Assembly (NCBI GenBank): GCA_013695395.1
Contig: JACDAP010000006.1
Location: 1 to 14,334, forward strand
DNA length: 14,334 bases
Source: Solirubrobacterales bacterium
Lineage (GTDB): Bacteria > Actinomycetota > Thermoleophilia > Solirubrobacterales > Solirubrobacteraceae
Direction of reading: 5' to 3'
Below the pieces are notes generated by a model. The model was not told the DNA's origin. It did not search any database and worked only from the letters and a program-made list of their open reading frames with translations. Below, one piece after another: positions 12,001 through 14,334 of this stretch; position 1 is the stretch's first letter, and each line of letters opens with the position of its first letter. Position numbers and translations under genes: made by a program.

Positions 12001-14334
12001 GACGTAGTCCAGGTCGGACCGGTTGACGCCGACGGCGACGACGCCGCCGCCCGAGCCGTTGGACGTCGCGGCGGAGCGCCCATCGCCCGAGGTCGTCGCC
12101 GAGGAGCCGAGCGAGACGCCGCCGGGGCCGTCGAGCCGGTGGAAGCCCGTGGGCAGGACGCTCGAGCCGCCGAGGTCGAGGCGCAGGATCTGCTCACCGG
12201 CGCCGCCGGGCGTCAGGTTCACCCCCGGGGAGAAGCGGTGGACCGCCGCGGCACGCGTGTCGCCGAGATCGAAGGAGAGCGCGGTGCCGCCGGCGGTGGT
12301 CGCGAGCTGGAACTTCGTCGCGTCGGCGGTGGTCCGGACGAAGTACGTCTCGCCGTCGACGAGCCGCGTCGTGCCGCCCGAGATGAGCAGCGGCAGGTCG
12401 CCGACGCGTAGGAAGGAGTGGACGTCCGAGCCCGCCTGGTGACCCACCGGCGGCGTCGACGGCGGCGTGCCGCGCACGGTCTTCGTCGGCGACAGGGCGA
12501 TCAGGTCGCCGTCGAACGTCGCGGCGACCGCGGCGGTCGAGACGGATACCGTCCCGGCGGCCAGCAGTCCGGTCGCGGTCAGCGTGACGACGTCGCCGCT
12601 GACGGTGTCGACGGTGAAGGTCGTGCCGTTGACGGAGATCGTCGTGCCGTTGGTGATCGTCGTCCCGGCCCAGCCGCCGCTGCGCGTCAGGCGATCCTTC
12701 TGGGCGCCGGAGCCCGTGAGCGCGGTGACGCCCTCGACGAGGTTGCCGGTGAAGGGGCTGCCGCCGCTGAGGGTCAGGCGACCGCCGTCGACGGCGGTCA
12801 CGGTGAAGGTGCCGTTGTTGCTCAGGCCGGCGTCGGTGATCGTGACGGTCTGCCCCACGCCGAAGCCTGCGGAGGCCCAGGTGCCGGAGGCGCGCACGAC
12901 CGTGCCACCGCCGCCGCTCGCAGGCCGGATGAAGCGCACCTGCTCGGCGGTGAGCTTGTCGTTGAACTTCAGGCCGAAGGACGTGTCACTGATCTTCACG
13001 ACCCGGTAGACGCCGCCGACGGTCAACGGGCTGATGAGGACAGGCGCCCCGCTGTCGTAGCTCTGGGCGTTGTAGATGACGCGCTCGCCGGTGGTGAGCC
13101 CGTGGTTGACCGGCCGGCCGTCGGCGTCGACGAGGACGATGTTGTTCGCGCCGGGGGTGTCGTCGAGCTGCCAGAGCGTGTCCGGGTTCGGCGCGGGCCG
13201 CAGCGCGGCGGTCACGTCGACCTGGCCACTGCCGAACTCGAAGGCCTTCGGTGCGTAGTACGTGACCGCCTGGCCGTCGGCGAAGGTGTGGGCACTGCCG
13301 GTCGTGAACGTGTTGCCGCCGGTGATCTGGCCGTTCGTGACGTCACGGAACCAGCCGCTCGCCGTCGGGTCGGTCAAGGAGAGGCGGATCGTCCGCTCGT
13401 CGATGACGACGACGAAGTACTGGACCGTGGTGACCGTCAGCCCGCCGGCTGCCGAGCCACCCTGGCCGACCTCGTAGACGACCCGGTCGCCGGTGATGAG
13501 GTTGTGCGCCGTCGAGAAGAGGACGGTGTCGCGCGTCGTGTCGATGCAGGACGCCGCGGTAGACGAGCACGCGCCGGCGGTGAAGGTGCTGCCGAACATG
13601 AGCCAGTTCGGGTCGGCCTGGCCGTTCGTGATGACGTTCACGACGTTGTAGACGCGGTTGACGGCCTGGCCGCCCACGTCGCTCGTCGTGACGAGGTTCG
13701 CGATCGGGTTGTTCGACGCGTACTCGACCGAGTCGCCGGTGTCGAGTCCGTGGCCGAGCACCTGGATGCGGTCTGTCGCGTGGTTGTATGCCGCGATCGC
13801 GTACGTGGGAGGCGGGAGGAGGTCCGGCAGCGAGCGGGCGGTGACCTCGACCGACCCGCCCGCCGAGACCTGCGCGCCGGCGGCGATGAACGAGGCGATC
13901 GTGGGCTTCACCGTCACCGTGCTCTCGGAGGCGCCGATGGTCAACGCGCCGACGCCGGTGCCCTTCGTCCGCGCGTCGGCCTCGGTGGCGCCCTCGGCGA
14001 CGACCTTCAGCGCGCCACTGAGGTTGATGACCGCGCCGCTGATGATCGAGGCGACGGTGTCGGTGTCGACCTCGGCGTCGGAGTCGTTCTTCTGCCCCGA
14101 GAACAGGCCGCCCGCGACCGCGTCGGCCCTGGCCAGCGCGGTGTCACCCGAAATCGCCTCGACATCGAGATTCGTCGCGCCGGCGCCGCCGCCCGAGCCG
14201 AGCACGTCGCCGCCGAAGGTCGCGGTGACCGAGCCCTTGGCGTCGGCGACGGCGTCGGTGCGGCCGAAGCTCGCGCCCAGCGCGATGGCCAGCCCGTGCG
14301 AGGCCGCCTCGGCGTCGGCGGTCGACCTGGCGCG
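1..14334 (-). CDS. Giant modular RTX / Calx-beta / LamG-like surface protein, internal fragment (both ends missing)
   Basis: One reading frame stays open across all 4778 codons; I split every line into triplets and found no in-frame TTA, CTA or TCA on the plus strand. The translation gives coherent extracellular domains from end to end, while other frames give Arg/Pro/Gly/Ala-rich strings. In order: adhesin-like repeats, HGL beta modules, beta-helix-like stretches, degenerate calcium turns, Calx-beta domains, a long RTX array, two LamG-like domains and a new Calx-beta domain. Family knowledge: RTX nonapeptides and Calx-beta domains usually bind calcium and fold outside the cytoplasm, and this layout recalls giant proteins often labelled LEPR-XLL or calcium-binding. 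Inference: a secreted or surface-attached adhesin or structural protein, with no catalytic domain seen. The start, signal peptide, any export signal and the stop are outside the window, so total size and export route are unknown. Codon use is uniformly GC-ending, with no TTA leucine codon and only three CTA, so nothing suggests a recent insertion. Confidence 0.95.
118..633 (-). other. LamG / concanavalin A-like domain 2 (tandem paralogue)
   Basis: Residues 4568-4739. It has the same strand order as domain 1: STFDDGTVGMFTGAGTGTWS, SGGALNAVAP, SWVELSTVVRTTGIAGIAFD, GPDDFKFVAVDVVGQRVLVG, HRIVLTIKGAAVTIEVNGLF, ETGLMVRSGSAAFDTFRLRT. It starts about three residues after domain 1 ends, with no real linker. 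The 'DFKF' strand, the 'G-x-x-VT-x-x-V-x-G' strand and the final 'F-D-x-x' strand align with domain 1 at comparable spacing. A Pro/Thr linker (GDGTPTTPPVLPA, about 70-108) follows. Confidence 0.7.
643..1200 (-). other. LamG / concanavalin A-like domain 1
   Basis: Residues 4379-4564, about 186 residues, the usual size of a jelly-roll lectin-like domain. Strand landmarks: FNDGSLSAFAPDSGVWQAGG, GGALSVSAGS, YYEISARILTQKPLGGWKSN, AYVIFDYFSPTDFKFAGINI, KIEMGIRD, FYAMLVAINGTQVTVVVDGQ, then GFVGVGSDNARGVFDDVAI. The 'G-x-W-x-x-x-GGAL', 'V-x-V-x-V-DG' and 'FDDVAI' signatures are typical of LamG-like/concanavalin-like modules, which often bind glycans or matrix polymers. A binding site cannot be identified from the sequence. 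Confidence 0.7.
1201..1482 (-). other. Characteristic block immediately after the RTX array
   Basis: Residues 4285-4378. The sequence VGEFNSYIVPFAPFGIATVS follows directly from the last RTX turn (DRLIDW). It continues with LPP-type text PPGLMEFLYALGRSNGADPT, GEPHGELGIITQRDHGLWQA, then QTGGPTDPQPGNIPGGRRDV. The middle part (LMEFLYALGRS) is probably helical, and the end is a Pro/Gly-rich extended linker into the first LamG-like domain. I recall this block as one of the better conserved parts of RTX giants that carry LamG-like domains. Function unknown; perhaps a C-terminal cap of the beta roll. Confidence 0.6.
1483..2358 (-). repeat. RTX array, last part with large inserts
   Basis: Residues 3993-4284. 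Blocks: 2041-2127 (ADDIIFGGLGNDALHGGAGD), 1606-1722 (GADLIFGGLENDWLVGGTGR, DTLWGGWGNDLL) and 1483-1545 (GGAGLDILIGNTGGDRLIDW). The insert at 2128-2358 includes TWDEQLYGVTAIPVAELNKF and NLRNELKKTVDLTPF. The insert at 1723-2040 includes RSDFGRPYNPGDVLAFGDDA, EFALYDEYDPRREVRLLA and TFTFFLTNRIDEGPCLVDSV, with a C-x9-C pair (residues 4194 and 4204). The insert around 'RPYNPGD' and 'YDEYDPRR' agrees with my memory of a conserved insert in related giants. It may be a distinct calcium-stabilised domain. Confidence 0.85.
2359..3447 (-). repeat. RTX array, middle part with two long non-repeat inserts
   Basis: Residues 3630-3992. RTX blocks lie at about 3121-3228 (GGTGSDVIFGQQGDDVIQGD), 2779-3045 (DDGDDYIEGGGGADTVFGG, GDDILFGGSG, then TIVGDNGNIF) and 2359-2547 (GESGDDTVYAGGGDDIVYGD to GGTGDDGILGDDGRIF). 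The insert at 3229-3447 is helix-prone and aromatic (FQALLGTLIYTRS, LLIQRVAQNYRDWD, VWALYIIRDLFHGV). The insert at 2548-2778 has LRFSYDKVVANDPLFQGYAA and DLWIVVRGVELLDYQPGG, with a C-x12-C pair (residues 3911 and 3924). These inserts probably form loops or small domains projecting from the beta roll. Caps GDNG (2791-2802) and GDDG (2383-2394) replace GDHG here. Confidence 0.85.
3448..4650 (-). repeat. RTX array, first part: blocks of GGxGxD units, most closed by GDxG caps
   Basis: Residues 3229-3629. Runs of two to four nonapeptides (such as GGSGNDRIEG, GGNGSDRIDG, GGTGADTIDG) make six blocks at about 4520-4650, 4315-4420, 4050-4182, 3841-3969, 3658-3780 and 3448-3582. Five end in a cap: GDSG (4531-4542) or GDHG (4321-4332, 4066-4077, 3856-3867, 3670-3681). 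The sixth ends GDQ. After each cap comes a hydrophobic strand (RILWLL, TLTWRF, RIDFASL) and 20-60 non-repeat residues, then the next block. RTX nonapeptides GGxGxDxUx form a parallel beta roll that binds one calcium per turn. The repeats are internal, not at a protein end. Confidence 0.9.
4651..5643 (-). other. Characteristic ~330-residue block preceding the RTX array
   Basis: Residues 2898-3228. Recognisable stretches in order: QIDVLNVYADSSVEHLTGEV, GIRGFNMGPDLTFSGG, IEVLNLLLGSGNDHVTV, VHGGLTVIHGGGNRLLSVTG, LVIFADTSQDGTWYLGDPDR, then GWFDFFGNDIVDARGLF. I recall a segment of this kind ('FGNDxIDA' and 'ADTSQDGxWY') standing just before the RTX repeats in other giant calcium-binding proteins. 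GSGNDHV and GGGNRLL are single RTX-like turns. One 'W-GF-VGQ' module (4996-5180) is inserted within it. Function is unknown. Confidence 0.6.
4996..5180 (-). repeat. Inserted 'W-GF-VGQ' module, third copy
   Basis: The copy reads NGDQLTRDDGRSWANAGFLV, then GQVIEADGVVIGTITGFADA, LGLGAGSTLVLTGAP. It shares 'LTR-x-x-G-x-x-W', 'GF-x-VGQ' and a closing 'L-x-L-T-G' with the modules at 12541-12894. It interrupts the run HGGGNRLLSVTGNF ... GGDHIVITGG, which otherwise reads as one RTX-like stretch, so it looks like an insertion into a pre-existing domain. Confidence 0.55.
5644..6306 (-). other. Calx-beta-like segment 3 with extended insert
   Basis: Residues 2677-2897. It begins GVLVTPSDGRTLVNLG, followed by DYTLRLTSRPTADVEIAIIT, a clear Calx-beta-style strand pair. 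An insert of about 90 residues follows (including VVWDAATQTLRMVSGGLAGR and LFKLAGSDTLLKVEA) before VVTFTAADWYLPVTVGLVAD and an Asp/Lys-rich end (REDVKSFGKRAHLLGGVLG). The strand WYLPVTVGLVADA fits the 'F-x-x-x-x-W-x-x-x-x-x-V-x-V' element seen in related Ca-binding repeats. The C-terminal border is approximate. Confidence 0.5.
6307..6735 (-). other. Calx-beta-like segment 2
   Basis: Residues 2534-2676, directly after domain 1. It opens ALVVTPIDPSTGAP with TRTVVLEGAAP, continues with AYLLSLAVTTTGTVVVELRP and VYRVTFTVGSQGPIRIDLSV, and ends ARLDVTVLDNDSA. The 'V-x-EG' start, paired strands and 'V-x-V-x-DND' end support a Calx-beta-like fold. The central part is divergent and could belong to a related beta sandwich. 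The join to domain 1 (HDDDLPALVVT) is the usual tandem Calx-beta spacing. Confidence 0.6.
6742..7179 (-). other. Calx-beta domain 1
   Basis: Residues 2386-2531. The segment starts GIVIITESGGRTAVDEGGTW, has strands SYAVTL and WVYVTVSAARSSQEE, a longer insert with ATDPAVFERTYTDYI, then VVLAFAPGETTKTVYVKAPQ, GDRVVVISHSV and an acidic end NVEVAVHDDD. Family knowledge: Calx-beta domains open with 'V-x-EG', have 'V-x-V-x-V' and 'F-x-x-G-x-x-x-K/T-x-V-x-V' strands, and end 'V-x-x-x-I-x-DDD', with the acidic residues binding calcium. All of these are present. The insert between the second and third strand makes it longer than the usual 90-100 residues. Confidence 0.8.
7183..8640 (-). other. Degenerate calcium-binding turn region between beta-helix and Calx-beta
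   Basis: Residues 1899-2384. At least nine turns resemble half-preserved RTX units, each followed by a hydrophobic strand: IYGNGDADHITL, LDGQGDSDTYIV, MGLGGNDFFFTD, LDGGAGSDTFQIGQLYG, KGGTGDDTFVVYG, EGDDDNDQFVIRAF, VDGGNGFDKLVVLGTEFADH, VDGLEGDDLFDVLST and IIGGLGSDLVNVGGD. Unlike the main array they are single, separated by 20-70 residues. QYNINAPVSVDGGNGFD and TTRGWLSPGVTSP match my memory of a conserved stretch in LEPR-XLL-type giants. A cysteine pair (residues 2198 and 2211) brackets an Asp/Gly-rich loop (AGADGSADPDGT). Calcium binding is plausible but not shown. Confidence 0.65.
8641..10029 (-). other. Second beta-helix-like exoprotein stretch
   Basis: Residues 1436-1898. Repeated strands with Gly/Asp turns: RFHVEAQGKIGLDVRGVLRQ, GLLTLPGVIAGGNIVITASN, RVEVDALTEITNTGYIDVTT, DIYVTEMDGPLWLVEAVAGR, then RITATAGRVELRIGDDL and DIDIYLDDVNLDAGWGADTT. 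The closing 'A-x-x-GRI-x-A-x-G-x-V' followed by 'I-x-AG-x-D-I-x-I' series is typical, as I recall, of large exoproteins just ahead of calcium-binding modules. An Ala/Asp segment (RIVDALADAAADVLGE, near 9375-9423) is the least strand-like part. Function is inferred as a rigid stalk. Confidence 0.55.
10030..10218 (-). repeat. HGL beta module, copy 5 (isolated)
   Basis: Residues 1373-1435. DDSISIGRHAFFTGMQVVYG, then ITGLTPGTSYWVVVIPNTLR, then IKLATSADLSTIVDID. This is a near-canonical copy with the 'GL-x-x-G-x-x-Y-x-V-x-x-I' and 'IKLA-S' elements. It sits between two beta-helix-like stretches, about 2.0 kb downstream of copy 4 in the reading direction. Confidence 0.7.
10219..11439 (-). other. 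Beta-helix-like exoprotein stretch
   Basis: Residues 966-1372. It begins with a cysteine pair (residues 968 and 980, C-x11-C), then alternates short Val/Ile/Thr strands with Asn/Asp/Gly turns: SVSVAGGAQVTGWEGVTVLA, YLVDVSNGTLVVDQDAIVS, LTLNGTITNPIGTTDIRNTG, SSLIVTNILNIQTP and RVNVDLVQAAGYP. The 'G-x-I-x-N-P-x-G-x-T-x-I-x-N-x-G' pattern is what I recall from long bacterial beta-helical surface proteins. Length and strand spacing fit a rod of many coils. No catalytic signature is visible. Confidence 0.55.
11440..12042 (-). repeat. Four tandem ~40-55-residue beta repeats with an AY-V/I-G/D-A core
   Basis: Residues 765-965. Unit boundaries, approximate: 11890-12042, 11728-11889, 11563-11727 and 11440-11562. 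The cores are DIKAYVGGVVASDGDVRI, VNKAYIDANGRVSAAGDVAV and DNRAYVGANADVLAGGTIDV; the fourth unit is degenerate (VEIGANASLVANRVNL). Each carries 'V-x-V-x-x-x-x-R/K-AY', a small-residue turn, 'V-x-A-x-G-x-V/I-x-V', then an Ala/Ser-rich strand. This resembles one rung group of a right-handed beta-helix of the haemagglutinin/exoprotein type. Similar spacing of successive units argues for expansion by duplication followed by drift. Confidence 0.65.
12043..12261 (-). other. Gly/Ser-rich spacer between beta modules
   Basis: Residues 692-764. It starts with RFSPGVNLTPGG and a short strand pair (EQILRLDLGG), then becomes Gly/Ser/Thr-rich (GVSLGSSATTSGDG, SNGSGGG). It looks like a flexible hinge between the HGL-module region and the AY repeats. 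I see no domain or binding motif. Confidence 0.5.
12262..12423 (-). repeat. HGL beta module, divergent copy 4
   Basis: Residues 638-691, after a Pro-rich linker (GTPPSTPPVGH, residues ~621-631). HSFLRVGDLPLLISGGTTRL replaces the HGL motif with a Leu-Pro strand. The rest keeps the pattern: VDGETYFVRTTADATKFQLA and then SFDLG. I include it because of the 'G-x-x-YFV-x-x-x-D-x-x-x-F-x-L' half. The alignment is looser than for copies 2 and 3. Confidence 0.5.
12541..12894 (-). repeat. Two consecutive 'W-GF-VGQ' type beta modules
   Basis: Residues 481-598. The first (12706-12894) reads RASGTWASAGFGVGQTVTIT, then NNGTFTVTAVDGGRLTLSGG. The second (12541-12696) reads DRLTRSGGWAGTTITNGTTI, then NGTTFTVDTVSGDVVTLTAT. 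Both share R-x-SG-x-W, a strand ending in T/I, a G-T-F-T-V strand, and a final V/L-T-L strand, over about 50-60 residues. The second lacks the GF-VGQ segment, so it is the more divergent. A related copy occurs far away at 4996-5180. Small Ig-like or Sh3-like beta folds are possible, and I assign no function. Confidence 0.55.
12961..13146 (-). repeat. HGL beta module, copy 3
   Basis: Residues 397-458. The order is NNIVLVDADGRPVNHGLTTG, ERVIYNAQSY, a turn, then VGGVYRVVKISDTSFGLKF. All core positions (HGL, TG, VxY, YxVxxI, terminal LxF) are present. A Lys/Gln- and Gly-rich linker of about 22 residues follows before the next module type. Confidence 0.7.
13249..13314 (-). repeat. HGL beta module, apparently truncated copy
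   Basis: The stretch NTFTTGSAHTFADGQAVTYY matches the first half of the module (strand, His, Gly-Gln/Asp, V-x-Y). It runs into an unrelated Pro- and Phe-containing segment rather than the usual YxVxxI strand. It may be a degenerate or half-deleted copy. The flanking residues up to 13147 hold no further repeat that I recognise. Confidence 0.45.
13363..13530 (-). repeat. HGL beta module, copy 2
   Basis: Residues 269-324, a well-preserved copy: DTVLFSTAHNLITGDRVVY, a Gly/Ala turn, then VQYFVVVIDERTIRLSLT. Two cysteines six residues apart (residues 256 and 263) lie just before it, in the linker from copy 1. Confidence 0.7.
13594..13776 (-). repeat. HGL beta module, copy 1
   Basis: Residues 187-247. 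The copy opens with TDRIQVLGHGLDTGDSVEY and closes on strands around NRVYNVVNVI and WLMFG. The family pattern is a strand, 'HGL-x-TGD-x-V-x-Y', a Gly-rich turn, 'YxVxxI', then a final strand ending in L or F. This copy is divergent in its second half. Similar modules recur in many giant bacterial surface proteins, and their function is not known to me. Confidence 0.65.
13777..14334 (-). other. Adhesin-like beta repeats at the upstream edge
   Basis: Residues 1-186 of the fragment are rich in Ala, Gly, Val, Thr and Asp with almost no aromatic residues. Patterns such as GVGALTIGASES followed by FIAAGAQVSAGGSVEVTAR recur in looser form (SGAVINLSGALKVVAEGATE). Each alternates short beta strands with Gly/Asp turns, as in the repeats of large exoproteins and filamentous-haemagglutinin-like stalks. 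The segment ends in a short proline linker (LPDLLPPPTY, near 13795-13830). The first codon is already inside a repeat, so more copies probably lie upstream. The beta-stalk reading rests on pattern only; I cannot name a specific Pfam family. Confidence 0.6.

Noticed and set aside
13147..13248. Possible small separate domain between the truncated HGL copy and copy 3 (includes NPDTLWQLDDTPG)
   Set aside because: It is too short and has no recognisable pattern. It is best read as a linker or a degenerate module remnant.

Overview
The whole window is the interior of one giant protein-coding gene on the minus strand. Reading the reverse complement with codon boundaries at the window edges, I found no in-frame stop in any of the 4778 codons. 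The frame enters at position 14334 already coding and leaves at position 1 still coding, so the start codon, ribosome site, promoter, stop codon and terminator all lie outside. GC content is about 70% in the lines I counted, and third codon positions are overwhelmingly G or C. This suggests a high-GC bacterium. An actinobacterium of the Thermoleophilia/Solirubrobacterales type or a high-GC proteobacterium would both fit, and the window cannot decide between them. There are no RNA genes, mobile elements, CRISPR arrays or second genes.

Residue numbers below count from the upstream edge (residue 1 = codon 14332-14334). In protein order the fragment contains: adhesin-like beta repeats (14334-13777); a region built of a recurring ~60-residue 'HGL-TGD-VxY' beta module plus a second 'W-GF-VGQ' module (13776-12262); a Gly/Ser linker; four tandem ~40-55-residue repeats with an 'AY-V/I-G/D-A' core (12042-11440); two long stretches resembling the beta-helix of large exoproteins (11439-8641), with one more HGL module between them; a region of degenerate calcium-binding turns (8640-7183); one clear Calx-beta domain followed by two Calx-beta-like segments (7179-5644); a characteristic block of about 330 residues (5643-4651); a long RTX array of roughly thirty GGxGxD-type units interrupted by non-repetitive inserts (4650-1483); a characteristic block after the array (1482-1201); two tandem concanavalin/LamG-like domains (1200-118); and the first strand of another Calx-beta domain (69-1).

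The protein reads as a secreted or cell-surface calcium-dependent giant of the kind often annotated 'LEPR-XLL domain-containing' or 'calcium-binding' protein. The order of Calx-beta segments, 5643-4651-type block, RTX array and block after the array agrees with my recollection of that family. No enzymatic domain is visible. The likely role is structural or adhesive: calcium-stiffened rods displaying LamG-like modules that might bind carbohydrate. All ten cysteines occur as five close pairs, which fits an extracytoplasmic location. The function is inferred from architecture alone.
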